Source: Nocardioides islandensis
GTDB taxonomy: Bacteria; Actinomycetota; Actinomycetes; Propionibacteriales; Nocardioidaceae
Direction: 5' to 3'
DNA: 64,000 nucleotides
Assembly: GCF_015352455.1 (NCBI RefSeq)
Contig: NZ_JADKPN010000019.1
Location: 31,822-95,821, forward strand
The notes below the pieces were generated by a model. That model was not told the origin of the DNA and searched no databases. It saw nothing but the letters and a program-made list of their open reading frames with translations. This document shows positions 49,979 through 58,137 of this stretch, piece by piece; the first letter of the stretch is position 1, and each line of letters starts with the position of its first letter. The position numbers and the translations under genes were made by a program.

Positions 49979-51136
49979 TCAACTGTATTGCGGTACCCGC
50001 TGCTCGACCGGCACCCGCACGACAGGGCGGCGTACGAGTGGCACCGCGGCGAGCGTGAGGCAGGCGGCGAGCGCGACCACCACGTGCGGGCCGAGCAGCT
50101 CCGCGAGCGTGGGCGCGACCAGCGCGCCGACGAGCGCGGCCGCCACCATCGCGGTGTCGGTGAGCCCGAGCACGGTGGACCGCAGCCGGTCGGGCGCGGC
50201 CACCTGCACCGTCGCGGTAGCGGCGGTCTCGACCTGGACCGCGGCCGCGCCGGCGAGTGCCAGCGGTGGCACGGCCGCCCACAGTGACGACGCGACGACC
50301 ACGAGCGCCAGGCACGCGGCGAGCAGGAGCAGCCAGGTCCGTACGCCGACGCGCCACCGGTCTCCGACCCGGCCCAGCAGCGGTCCGCCCAGCGCGCCCA
50401 TGCCGAGCGCCCCGGTCGCGACCCCGAAGTCGACCCCGTCGCCCAGCAGTGGCAGCAGGACCAGGCCGACGACCGCGGCGACGGCGTTGACCAGGGCGAC
50501 GACGGCCACGGCGCCGCGCAGGGCGGCCGAGGCCCTCAGGGCCGCGACGACGCCCGTCTGCTCGGCGTCGCGCTCCCCGGCGCGCGCTGCCGGCAGTCGG
50601 ACGCCGTCGAAGAGCAGGTGCGCCCCGACCAGGCACGCGACGGCGGCCCACGGCACGAGCGGGCGGGTGCTCCCGGCGAGCAGGAGCCCGCCGATCGCCG
50701 GCCCGACCACGAACGACGCCACCTCGACGGTCACCAGCAGGCCGGTCGCCCGCTCGCTGCGGTCCTCGGCCAGACCCGGCATTGCCGCCGCGAGGGCGGG
50801 GTACGCCGGGGTGGCCGCGGCGATGGCGACGGTGGCCGCCGCCAGGGCGGCCCAGGTCGCGCCGACGGCCAACGACCCGGCCACGGCGACCAGCAGGACC
50901 ACCCGCGCCACGATCGTCAGCCGCACGATGCGGTCCCGGGCGCAGCGGTCGGCCAGCCGGCCGGCGGCCCACGAGCACGCGACGTACGGGAGCATCCTCG
51001 CCGCGCCGGCGAGCCCGAGCACCCAGCCGTCGCCGGCGCGCTCCCAGACGAGCAGCACGAGCAGCGGCCAGGGCAGGGACATGCCGACGGCCGCCAGGGC
51101 ATGGCTGGCGACGGTCCGTCGGACGGCGGCCTCCAC
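49979..51136 (-). CDS. Major facilitator superfamily transporter, 385 aa
   Basis: Twelve hydrophobic helices over a compact 385 residues, with the A-loop AAGRLADRCARDRIVRL (about 56-72) between TM2 and TM3, and a repeated GPLLGRVGDRW motif between TM8 and TM9. It resembles small drug or metabolite exporters of the MFS. GTG 51136 lies 8 bp after the decarboxylase stop, so the two form an operon; export of the amine made by that enzyme is possible. Confidence 0.85.
   Translation of the reverse strand: MEAAVRRTVASHALAAVGMSLPWPLLVLLVWERAGDGWVLGLAGAARMLPYVACSWAAGRLADRCARDRIVRLTIVARVVLLVAVAGSLAVGATWAALAAATVAIAAATPAYPALAAAMPGLAEDRSERATGLLVTVEVASFVVGPAIGGLLLAGSTRPLVPWAAVACLVGAHLLFDGVRLPAARAGERDAEQTGVVAALRASAALRGAVAVVALVNAVAAVVGLVLLPLLGDGVDFGVATGALGMGALGGPLLGRVGDRWRVGVRTWLLLLAACLALVVVASSLWAAVPPLALAGAAAVQVETAATATVQVAAPDRLRSTVLGLTDTAMVAAALVGALVAPTLAELLGPHVVVALAACLTLAAVPLVRRPVVRVPVEQRVPQYS
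49982..49987 (-). promoter_or_regulatory. -10 hexamer TACAGT for nadE
   Basis: Six bases (TGAGGC) before GTG 49975; it overlaps the stop region of the MFS gene. Confidence 0.5.
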
Positions 51137-51144
51137 GGTCCCGG

Positions 51145-52281
51145 TCAGCCCACGAGGTGCGTCGGCAGCGGCGCGAAGCCGTTGAAGCCGACCGTCGAGT
51201 AGCAGGTGGTGTAGGCGCCCGCGGAGGTGAGCACGACCTCGTCGCCCTCGGCCAGTGACAGCGGCAGCTGGACGGGCTGCTTCTCGTACATCACGTCCGC
51301 GCTGTCACACGTCGGGCCGGCGAGGACGCACGGGCCGGAGGGGCCGGTCGCCGTGGTCTCCAGGCGGTAGCGGATGGCCTCGTCGAGGGTCTCGACCAGG
51401 CCGGTGAAGACACCGGCGTCGAGGTACACCCAGCGCGTGTCGCCCCGGTGCACGACCGCGACGACCGAGGTCACCACGCGGCCGGCGTCGGCCACGATCG
51501 ACCGGCCGGGCTCGACCAGCGTGCGGGGTCGCCGCGAGCCGAACCGCTTGCGGAGCGCGCGCCGGATCGCCGCGCCGTACGCGTCCAGGGCGGGCGCCCC
51601 ACCCTCGAGCGCGGCCGGGAAGCCGCCTCCCAGGTCGAGCAGCCACGGCGACGAGCCGGCGGCGCGGAGCGCGGCGAACACCCGCGACGAGGCCTCGATC
51701 GGCGCGTCCCAGGCAGACGGGTCGCGCTGCTGCGAGCCGACGTGGAAGGAGACCCCGGCGGCCTCGAGCCCGAGCGACTCGGCCAGCGTCAGCACGTCCA
51801 CCGCCTCGGTCGTCGAGCAGCCGTACTTGCGCGACAGCGGCCAGTCCGAGCCCTCGCCCGACGTCACCAGCCGGCAGAGGACGGCGGAACGGGGCGCGGC
51901 CTCGGCGACCTTGCGGGTCTCCTCGGGAGAGTCGACCACGAACAGCCGGACGCCCAGGCCCGCGGACTCCACGATGTCGGCGCGCAGCTTGATCGGGTTG
52001 GAGTAGACGAGGTCGCCGGGGCGGGCCCCGGCTTCCAGGCAGGCGAGCACCTCGGCCGGGCTGGCCACGTCGAAGCTGGACCCGGCGGCCACCAGCGCGC
52101 GGAGCAGGTCCGGGTGCGGGTTGGCCTTCACCGCGTAGTGCACGGCCGTCCCGGGCAGCGCGGCCCGGAGCCGGCGGAACCGCGCGAGCGCGGTCGGTAC
52201 GTGCAGCTCGAGCCGCGGCGTGGTGCTCCCCGGAGTCGAGCCGGGACGAGTCCCGGCGTGGGCAGGCGAGAGCAGGGTCAT
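51145..52281 (-). CDS. Type III PLP-dependent decarboxylase (ornithine/lysine type), 378 aa
   Basis: Alanine-racemase-fold decarboxylase. The PLP lysine is K52 in VHYAVKANPHPDLL, followed by GSSFDVASPAEV; YSNPIK, the histidine loop FHVGSQQRD, GGGFPA, EPGRSIVADAG and the late GPTCDSAD (catalytic cysteine at the dimer interface) are those of eukaryotic-type ornithine decarboxylases and close actinobacterial relatives. A polyamine such as putrescine or cadaverine is the likely product. ATG 52281 has a GGGGGAAC ribosome site; the ATG at 52293 does not. Confidence 0.87.
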   Translation of the reverse strand: MTLLSPAHAGTRPGSTPGSTTPRLELHVPTALARFRRLRAALPGTAVHYAVKANPHPDLLRALVAAGSSFDVASPAEVLACLEAGARPGDLVYSNPIKLRADIVESAGLGVRLFVVDSPEETRKVAEAAPRSAVLCRLVTSGEGSDWPLSRKYGCSTTEAVDVLTLAESLGLEAAGVSFHVGSQQRDPSAWDAPIEASSRVFAALRAAGSSPWLLDLGGGFPAALEGGAPALDAYGAAIRRALRKRFGSRRPRTLVEPGRSIVADAGRVVTSVVAVVHRGDTRWVYLDAGVFTGLVETLDEAIRYRLETTATGPSGPCVLAGPTCDSADVMYEKQPVQLPLSLAEGDEVVLTSAGAYTTCYSTVGFNGFAPLPTHLVG

Positions 52282-52400
52282 GCGTTCCCCCATGGAAGAC
52301 GTGACGTGGTCGGCGCCCGAGCCGCGTCAGTCAAGAGTCGTCCGTCCCCAGGTCAGATACACCTGGTCCGGCCGGGGCCGGTCCGTGCTTGGGTGATCCG

Positions 52401-53312
52401 GTGCGCGAGCCCCCTCCGAACGTGTCCGACGCCGACGTCCTGGCCGCCGTCCGCGCGCACTGGTCGGACGAGGTCGACGGCGCCGAGCACCTGCCCGTCG
52501 GCTTCGGCGCGCACCACTGGTCGGCGACCGTGCGCGGGCGCCCGGCCTGGTTCGTGACGCTGGACGCGTTCGACGGCAAGCAGGACGCGGCCTCGCTCGA
52601 GGCGACGTACGCCGCCGCCTCCGGCCTGATGTTCCCCCTCGACTTCGTGGTGGCACCGGTCCCGTCGCACGCAGGCACGTGGACGGTTCCGTTCGCCGGC
52701 GGGGCGCTGTCGGTGACGCCGTGGATCGCCGGGGAGAACCCCGCCACCCTCGACCTCGGCCTGGTCTCCGACATGCTGCGCCGGCTGCAGGCGGTCACGC
52801 CCACGCCCGGCGTGCGTGAGTGGACGACGATCACCCCGCCGACCCTCCCCGCCGATCTCGTTTCGCTCGTGCAGCAGCCGTGGGACAAGGGTCCCTACGG
52901 CGAGCGCGCGCGGTCGGCGGTGCGGGGCCGGTTGGACGCCATCGAGGAGTGGTCGGCGTCGTACCACGCCCTCGCCGACCTCGCGCGCCGCCGGCCCTGG
53001 GTCCTCACCCACGGCGAGCCGGGTCCGCACAACCTGATGGTCACCGGCGACAAGACCCGGATGGTCGACTGGGAGACCCTGCGCCTGGCCCCGGCCGAGC
53101 GCGACTGGCGGACCCTGGTGGAGCGCGGGCTGCCGACCGACGGCCTCGACGCGGCGATGCTCGAGCTCTTCGACCTCGAGTGGCGGCTCGACGAGATCAG
53201 CCAGTACGCCGCGTGGTTCTCCGCCCCGCACACCGGCACCGCCAGCGACCGGGTGGCCATGGGCGGCCTGCTGCACGAGCTCGTGCGGGCGACGTTCCAG
53301 CCGGGGGGTTGA
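52401..53312 (+). CDS. Aminoglycoside-phosphotransferase-like kinase, 303 aa
   Basis: Protein-kinase-like fold of the APH family. The catalytic loop VLTHGEPGPHNLMV (about 202-215) with D-equivalent replaced by E in HGE, and the metal aspartate in RMVDWETLRLAPAERDW (about 222-238), are present. The phosphate loop near the N-terminus (LPVGFGAHHWSATV) is degenerate. Substrate unknown; it could be a sugar or antibiotic kinase. GTG 52401 is preferred over an upstream TTG at 52389. Confidence 0.75.
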   Translation: MREPPPNVSDADVLAAVRAHWSDEVDGAEHLPVGFGAHHWSATVRGRPAWFVTLDAFDGKQDAASLEATYAAASGLMFPLDFVVAPVPSHAGTWTVPFAGGALSVTPWIAGENPATLDLGLVSDMLRRLQAVTPTPGVREWTTITPPTLPADLVSLVQQPWDKGPYGERARSAVRGRLDAIEEWSASYHALADLARRRPWVLTHGEPGPHNLMVTGDKTRMVDWETLRLAPAERDWRTLVERGLPTDGLDAAMLELFDLEWRLDEISQYAAWFSAPHTGTASDRVAMGGLLHELVRATFQPGG

Positions 53313-53318
53313 GGCCGG

Positions 53319-54017
53319 TCAGGTACCGCTGCCCATCGCCCCTGCGGACGTGGCGGCGACGATCGCCGCGGTCGTCGCGGCGGTGACCGCGGCGACGGCG
53401 TTCTTCACCGCGACCGCCGCCCACTGGCCCTCGGAGACCTGCTTGGCGCGCCTGCGGACCTCACCGTTGGAGAGTCCCTCGTGAGGCACGGTCTTGTGGG
53501 CGCGGTCGACGGCGTAGAGCAGCGCGGCCAGGGCACCGATGCGCGGCTCGGGCTCCACCCCCGCGACGAGGACGTCGGTGAGCGCGCGGCGTACCTCCTC
53601 CTCATGACTGCTGTCGCGGGCGGGCCACCGGGTGCGCGGGATCAGGCCGAACAGCTTGTCGGCGCGGCGTTCGAGCACGCCGCGCTCGACCAGCCGGTCG
53701 CACAGCGTCTCGGTGAGCCCCTTGCCCAGCCGCACCACCAGGTCCTGGGCCGAGCGCTCCTTCTCCCGGACCGTGCGGAGGGCGTCGGCGAGGACGATGT
53801 CCTCGACCTCGACCCCGGGCTCGGCCCGCACCTTCGCCTGGCGGAACAGCGCCGGCTTGGCCTCCTTGCTGACGGTCACGGCCTCGGCCAGCGCGAGCTC
53901 GACGAGGACGGCGCCACCCAGCGCGGTCTCGAGCTGGTGGGTCTGCGGCTTGCCGGTCTCGTCGTCGAGCAGCAGCAGGAGCAGGTCCTCTGCGATCAGC
54001 GTCACAGGATCTTTCAC
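53319..54017 (-). CDS. GOLPH3/Vps74-fold (GPP34) protein, 232 aa
   Basis: Soluble, mostly helical GPP34-domain protein. VTLIAEDLLLLLLDDETGKP is the family opening; the domain continues through LGGAVLVELALAEAV, a positively charged loop and ALLYAVDRAHKTVPHEG. In eukaryotes such proteins bind PI4P on Golgi membranes; bacterial ones, found mainly in actinobacteria, have no settled role. A C-terminal Ala/Thr-rich segment (KNAVAAVTAATTAAIVAAT) could be an amphipathic or membrane helix. GTG 54017 follows TACGGT by 7 nt. Divergent from panB with overlapping promoters. Confidence 0.82.
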   Translation of the reverse strand: MKDPVTLIAEDLLLLLLDDETGKPQTHQLETALGGAVLVELALAEAVTVSKEAKPALFRQAKVRAEPGVEVEDIVLADALRTVREKERSAQDLVVRLGKGLTETLCDRLVERGVLERRADKLFGLIPRTRWPARDSSHEEEVRRALTDVLVAGVEPEPRIGALAALLYAVDRAHKTVPHEGLSNGEVRRRAKQVSEGQWAAVAVKNAVAAVTAATTAAIVAATSAGAMGSGT

Positions 54018-54024
54018 GGGGCTC

Positions 54025-54030
54025 ACCGTA
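54025..54030 (-). promoter_or_regulatory. -10 hexamer TACGGT for the GPP34 gene
   Basis: Seven bases before GTG 54017. It favours this start over the in-frame GTG at 54026, which lies inside the hexamer. Confidence 0.45.
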
Positions 54031-54041
54031 CGACGCGGGAC

Positions 54042-54047
54042 TAGCCT
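54042..54047 (+). promoter_or_regulatory. -10 hexamer TAGCCT for panB
   Basis: Six bases (GCAGGA) before GTG 54054; 12 bp from the divergent hexamer of the GPP34 gene. Confidence 0.5.
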
Positions 54048-54053
54048 GCAGGA

Positions 54054-54914
54054 GTGACCAGCACCCCCGAGGAGACCGCTCCCTACGGGACCGGTCCGGC
54101 CGCCGCCGCGCCGACTCCCGTCCGCCGGATCCGCACCCACCACCTCCGCGAGATGAAGGAGCGCGGGGAGAGGTTCGCGATGCTGACGGCCTACGAGCAG
54201 TACGCCGCGCAGACGTTCGACGAGGCCGGCGTGGAGGTGCTCCTCGTCGGCGACAGCGCGAGCAACAACGTCTACGGCAACGAGACGTCGCTGCCCGTCA
54301 CCGTCGACGAGCTGCTGCCGCTGACGCGCGCGGTCTCCCGGTCGGTGAAGCGCTCGCTGGTCGTGGGCGACCTGCCGTTCGGGTCCTACCAGCGGTCACC
54401 CGAGCAGGCCTACGACACTGCCGTCCGCTTCATGAAGGAGGGCGGCGCGCACTGCGTGAAGCTCGAGGGCGGCCGCGAGATGGCGCCGCAGATCGAGCTG
54501 ATGACGCGCGGCGGGATCCCGGTCATGGCGCACATCGGGTTCACGCCGCAGAGCGAGCACGCGCTGGGTGGTTACCGCGTGCAGGGCCGGGGCGACACCG
54601 CCAGCCGGATCCTCGACGACGCCCACGCGGTCCAGGACGCCGGCGCGTTCGCCGTCGTCATGGAGATGGTGCCGGGCGACGTGGCCGGCCAGGTCACCAA
54701 GGAGCTCACGATCCCGACCATCGGCATCGGCGCCGGCCCCGACTGCGACGGCCAGGTGCTCGTCTGGCAGGACGCGTTCGGGTTGCGGACGGGCAAGATG
54801 GCGAAGTTCGTCAAGCAGTACGCCGACATGCACGGCGTGCTCCTCGAGGCGGCCCGCTCCTACGCCGCCGAGGTCAAGGACGGCTCGTTCCCGGGACCCG
54901 AGCACACCTTCTGA
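54054..54914 (+). CDS. panB: Ketopantoate hydroxymethyltransferase PanB, 286 aa
   Basis: First step of pantothenate (coenzyme A) synthesis: adds a hydroxymethyl group from methylene-THF to 2-oxoisovalerate, in the cytoplasm. Key stretches are LTAYEQYAAQTFDEAG, LLVGDSASNNVYG (metal and substrate loop), VGDLPFGSYQ, AHCVKLEGG, HIGFTPQS and GIGAGPDCDGQVLVWQD. A 30-residue Ala/Pro-rich N-terminal extension is typical for actinobacteria. It converges on the Rieske lipoprotein, with stops only 1 bp apart. Confidence 0.95.
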   Translation: MTSTPEETAPYGTGPAAAAPTPVRRIRTHHLREMKERGERFAMLTAYEQYAAQTFDEAGVEVLLVGDSASNNVYGNETSLPVTVDELLPLTRAVSRSVKRSLVVGDLPFGSYQRSPEQAYDTAVRFMKEGGAHCVKLEGGREMAPQIELMTRGGIPVMAHIGFTPQSEHALGGYRVQGRGDTASRILDDAHAVQDAGAFAVVMEMVPGDVAGQVTKELTIPTIGIGAGPDCDGQVLVWQDAFGLRTGKMAKFVKQYADMHGVLLEAARSYAAEVKDGSFPGPEHTF

Positions 54915-54915
54915 G

Positions 54916-55377
54916 TCACGCGATCGTGACCTGGCCGCCCTTCACGGTGACCGGGAACTCCTGGAGCGCCTCGGTCGCGGGCGGGTTCACCGGAGTGCCG
55001 TCCTCGATCGAGTAGGCGCTGCCGTGGCACTCGCAGCGGATCCCGCCGAGCTGGACCGAGCTGACGATGCAGCCCATGTGGGTGCAGACGGCGGTGAAGC
55101 AGTGGAACTCGCCCTTGGTCGGCTGGGTCACCACCAGCTCCTGGTCGGGCAGGATCGTGCCGCCGCCGACCGGGACGTCCTTGGTCGCCGTGATCGTCGT
55201 ACCGCTCCCGGGCGTCGGATCCGCGTTGCCGGTCGGCAGGTCGTCGCCCTGTCCGGCGCCCGTGTCGTCCCCGGCGCCCGGGTCGTCGTCGCCGCCACAC
55301 GCGGCGAGCACGGGCAGGGTGAGTCCCACGGTCGCGACCGCGGTCAGGGCGCGGCGGCGGGCGATCGGTGCGGTCAT
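54916..55377 (-). CDS. Rieske [2Fe-2S] lipoprotein, 153 aa
   Basis: Exported electron-transfer protein. RRRALTAVATVGLTLPVLAAC is a Tat-type signal ending in a lipobox (C27). A Gly/Asp-rich linker (28-58) leads to a Rieske domain with cluster ligands C98 and H100 (CTHMGC) and C115 and H118 (CECHGS); C103 and C117 can form the usual disulfide. It resembles the small arsenite-oxidase-type or QcrA-like Rieske proteins, but no partner oxidase is adjacent. An ACGGAGGACC ribosome site precedes ATG 55377. Confidence 0.9.
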   Translation of the reverse strand: MTAPIARRRALTAVATVGLTLPVLAACGGDDDPGAGDDTGAGQGDDLPTGNADPTPGSGTTITATKDVPVGGGTILPDQELVVTQPTKGEFHCFTAVCTHMGCIVSSVQLGGIRCECHGSAYSIEDGTPVNPPATEALQEFPVTVKGGQVTIA

Positions 55378-55473
55378 TCAGGGTCCTCCGTCGGCGTCGG
55401 GTTCCGGTGCCTGCGCGTACGGGCGCTGCCGCCTGGAGGTTCAACGTCCACCGCCGCGCGGAGAGTACGTGCC

Positions 55474-55479
55474 TAGACT
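55474..55479 (+). promoter_or_regulatory. -10 hexamer TAGACT for the PPM phosphatase
   Basis: Six bases (GCCCGG) before ATG 55486; no ribosome site lies between. Confidence 0.5.
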
Positions 55480-55485
55480 GCCCGG

Positions 55486-56292
55486 ATGCTGCCGTTCCGG
55501 TACGGCGGGATGTCGCACGTGGGGCTCGTCCGCTCGGGCAACGAGGACGCCGGCTTCGCCAGTCACCACGTCCAGGTCGTCGCCGACGGGGTCGGCGGTG
55601 CCGCCGCGGGCGAGGTCGCGGCCGCCACCACGGCGTACGTCGTCAGCGCCCTGGCCGCCGCCCACCCGACGGCCGACGCAGCCACGTTGCTGCGCAGCGC
55701 CGTCGCCGAGGCGCACACGCAGCTCCACCACGGGGTGCTCGCCGACCCCGACCGCACGGGCATGGCCACCACCCTCACCGCCGCCCTGGCCCGCCACGGC
55801 AAGGTCACCGTCGCGCACGTCGGCGACTCCCGCGCGTACCGGCTCCGCGACGGCCACCTGACCCGCCTCACCACCGACCACACTTTCGTGCAGACCATGG
55901 TCGACGCCGGCCGGCTGACCCCTGACGAGGCACGCACGCATCCGTACCGCTCCGTGGTCCTGCGCTCGGTCAACGCCGAGGAAGCGCCCCGGCCCGATGT
56001 CTTTCGTCCCGACCTCCGCCCCGGCGACCGCATGCTGCTCTGCAGCGACGGCCTCACCGACTTCGTCGACGAACCCACGGTTCGTGCTCGCCTGGCGACC
56101 CCCGGCCACCCCGACGACGCCGCCCAGGCCCTGGTCGACGCCGCTCTCGCCGCCGGCGGCCGCGACAACGTCACCTGCCTGGTCTGCGACCTCGACGACG
56201 GCCCCCGCATGTCCTGGGACGGTCGTCTGCTCGGCGCCATGGCCGACCCGTTCCTCGTCGTCGACGCCGCCGCGATCCACCGGTCGGCCTGA
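55486..56292 (+). CDS. PPM-family serine/threonine phosphatase, 268 aa
   Basis: Metal-dependent phosphatase of the PstP/Stp type. Motifs: R-x-x-NED-A (SGNEDAG, 18-24), VADGVGG (32-38), AHVGDSRAYRL (about 107-117), CSDGLTD (about 186-192) and RDNVT (about 226-230); all metal ligands are present. No transmembrane helix, so unlike mycobacterial PstP it is soluble. No kinase gene is adjacent. Confidence 0.9.
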   Translation: MLPFRYGGMSHVGLVRSGNEDAGFASHHVQVVADGVGGAAAGEVAAATTAYVVSALAAAHPTADAATLLRSAVAEAHTQLHHGVLADPDRTGMATTLTAALARHGKVTVAHVGDSRAYRLRDGHLTRLTTDHTFVQTMVDAGRLTPDEARTHPYRSVVLRSVNAEEAPRPDVFRPDLRPGDRMLLCSDGLTDFVDEPTVRARLATPGHPDDAAQALVDAALAAGGRDNVTCLVCDLDDGPRMSWDGRLLGAMADPFLVVDAAAIHRSA

Positions 56293-56399
56293 GGCGCTGG
56301 TGGTGGAGTCGATGTGTGCGCGCAGTGCCGCCGCGTCGTCCCGAGTCATGGCGTGAGGGCATCCGGTGTGGGTCGGTTCGTCAAGGACCCTCATTGACA

Positions 56400-57620
56400 T
56401 CAGGTCCTTCGGTGGAAGGTCGTGGATCCGTTGAGATGGTGGTGGGTCTGCCAGCCGGGGTCGTGGGCGCGGTGGTGGTGGAAGGGACAGAGGAGCTTGC
56501 CGTCGGCCAAATCGGTCTTGCCGCCGCGGGACCAGGGCTGCTGGTGGTGGGCTTCGCACCACGCGGCGGGGACGGTGCAGCCGTCGGCCGTGCATCCGCG
56601 GTCGCGGATCGCCATCGCCTTGCGTTGCGGGCCGGTGAAGAGGCGTCTCGCTCGGCCGAGGTCGAGGATCTCGCCCTTCCCGCCCAGGACGACGGGGATG
56701 ATGCCGGCCTGACAGGCCAGCCTTCTGACGTGGTCGGCGGTCAGGGTGTCGCCGGTGGTCGTCTCGGCCAGGCCCGTCGCCGAGCGCAGCGCGTCGAGGG
56801 TGATCATCACCGTGACCGACGTCGCGGTGCCGCCGTGCTTGGGCAGGGCGTTGGTGGGGAGGTTCTCCAGCAGGGCGCAGAACGCCTCACCGCGGCGTCG
56901 GGGTGCGGGGAGCTGGTCGACGTCGTCCCCGAGCGCGCCGCCGGTCGGTCCGCGTCTGGGTGAGGTGTAGGACTCCAGGTAGGTCTGGCAGCGCCGGGCG
57001 AGCGGAGTCGGGATGCGGGCGTAGAGGTCGGAGGACCCGTCGCCGCGGTGCCGGATGGTGACCTTGGTCGCGGCCCGGGCCCTCCGGTCCTCGGCGAGCA
57101 GCCGCTGGTACTCCGCCTCGTCGGCGGTGTCGGGGGCGATGACCTCCAGCAGCCTGGCCCCGAGGCGTCGGAGCTCGGGCGGTCCGAAGTGCGCGGCCTC
57201 GGTGATGAGGTAGGCCTCGCCCTTCTCGCGCAGCTCGGGGTCCAGGTTCTTCGGCAGCCGTGCGAGGGCCTCGACGATCTCCCGCGCCTGCGCCACGTTG
57301 ACCGCACCTTCGCCCATCGCGGCCGTGATCGCCTCGCCACCGATGCGGGCGAGCCTCTCCCGGAGCCGGACCTGGCCGATGCCGTCGCGGGTCTCGGCGG
57401 CGAGCCAGTGGGCGGTGGACCGGGCGCCGGTCTCGATGGCGATGTCCTCGGAGACGGCCAGGACCCGGAGGCGATCGGCCTCAGCCTTGGCGATCACCTG
57501 CGAGATCGCTGTCAGTCGGGCCTTCCGCTCGGCCACGGTCTGGTAGGCCGGGTCCACGCCGGCGAGGTCGTCGAGGGCGGCGTTGATCGCCGCGATCGGG
57601 GTCTCGGACCGGCTGGACAT
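56400..57620 (-). CDS. DUF222 (13E12-type) HNH endonuclease, 406 aa
   Basis: Member of the actinobacterial 13E12 repeat family: N-terminal DUF222 helices (residues 20-260, e.g. DRLRVLAVSEDIAIETGARSTAHWLA in two parts) and a C-terminal HNH nuclease (AAWCEAHHQQPWSRGGKTDL and LLCPFHHHRAHD, about 350-385), plus a CTADGC segment that may bind zinc. Usually present in many copies per genome and probably mobile or selfish; cleavage targets are unknown. It lies beside a 46-bp repeat array and a hairpin with a DnaA-box sequence. Confidence 0.9.
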   Translation of the reverse strand: MSSRSETPIAAINAALDDLAGVDPAYQTVAERKARLTAISQVIAKAEADRLRVLAVSEDIAIETGARSTAHWLAAETRDGIGQVRLRERLARIGGEAITAAMGEGAVNVAQAREIVEALARLPKNLDPELREKGEAYLITEAAHFGPPELRRLGARLLEVIAPDTADEAEYQRLLAEDRRARAATKVTIRHRGDGSSDLYARIPTPLARRCQTYLESYTSPRRGPTGGALGDDVDQLPAPRRRGEAFCALLENLPTNALPKHGGTATSVTVMITLDALRSATGLAETTTGDTLTADHVRRLACQAGIIPVVLGGKGEILDLGRARRLFTGPQRKAMAIRDRGCTADGCTVPAAWCEAHHQQPWSRGGKTDLADGKLLCPFHHHRAHDPGWQTHHHLNGSTTFHRRT

Positions 57621-57658
57621 GGATCAATCCAAGCATCGACCACCGACACTCCAACGGC

Positions 57659-57689
57659 CCGGAAAGCCCTTGTCCACAAGGGATTCCGG
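57659..57689. promoter_or_regulatory. Hairpin with DnaA-box sequence upstream of the HNH gene
   Basis: Palindromic stem CCGGAA...TTCCGG with inner CCCTTGT/ACAAGGG, 39 bp upstream of the HNH start. The centre contains TTGTCCACA (57671-57679), the high-GC form of the DnaA box. A single box is not an origin. Confidence 0.55.
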
Positions 57690-57860
57690 GAATCTGGCCA
57701 ACTACTTTCGGGAGGTTGTTTCGGGCGGTGACCACAGCGGTCGACCCTCGGCGGACCTGCGACCGGGCACGGTCTCCAGCTGGCCACCGCCACCACCTAC
57801 GGCGACCGGCCACCCCTGTTCGTTCTTCACCACCGCAACCCACGCGGACCGTGCGCCGAG
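57690..57860. other. Intergenic sequence before the repeat array
   Basis: Unique sequence without an open frame of good codon use; nothing recognised. Confidence 0.4.
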
Positions 57861-58109
57861 GTCTCGTGACGGGACTCCGTCCCTCCTCGACCAGCGGTGG
57901 TCGCCGGGTCTCGTGACGGGACTTCGTCCCTCCTCGACCAGCGGGGTCACCGGGTCTCGTGACGGGACTTCGTCCCTCCTCGACCAGCGGGGTCACCGGG
58001 TCTCGTGACGGGACTTCGTCCCTCCTCGACCAGCGGGGTCACCGGGTCTCGTGACGGGACTTCGTCCCTCCTCGACCAGCGGTGAACTTCGTCCCTCCTC
58101 GACCAGTGG
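57861..58109. repeat. Array of 46-bp direct repeats
   Basis: Copies start at 57861 (47 nt, diverged), 57908, 57954, 58000 and 58046 (truncated at 58082), with a final partial copy at 58083-58109. The central three are identical. Each begins GTCTCGTGACGGGACTTCGT and contains the small hairpin GGGAC-TTC-GTCCC. There are no unique spacers. Frames that cross it give repeated peptides and are not genes. Confidence 0.9.
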
Positions 58110-58125
58110 AGCGACGCCCCTGTCG

Positions 58126-58131
58126 TACCGT
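58126..58131 (+). promoter_or_regulatory. -10 hexamer TACCGT for the dehydrogenase operon
   Basis: Six bases (GACCAC) before ATG 58138, directly downstream of the repeat array. Confidence 0.5.
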
Positions 58132-58137
58132 GACCAC

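Noticed and set aside
57671..57679. Replication origin
   Set aside because: Only one DnaA-box sequence, no AT-rich stretch and no dnaA, dnaN or gyr genes nearby.
57861..58109. Possible CRISPR array
   Set aside because: The units are contiguous 46-mers without unique spacers, and no cas genes are in the window.
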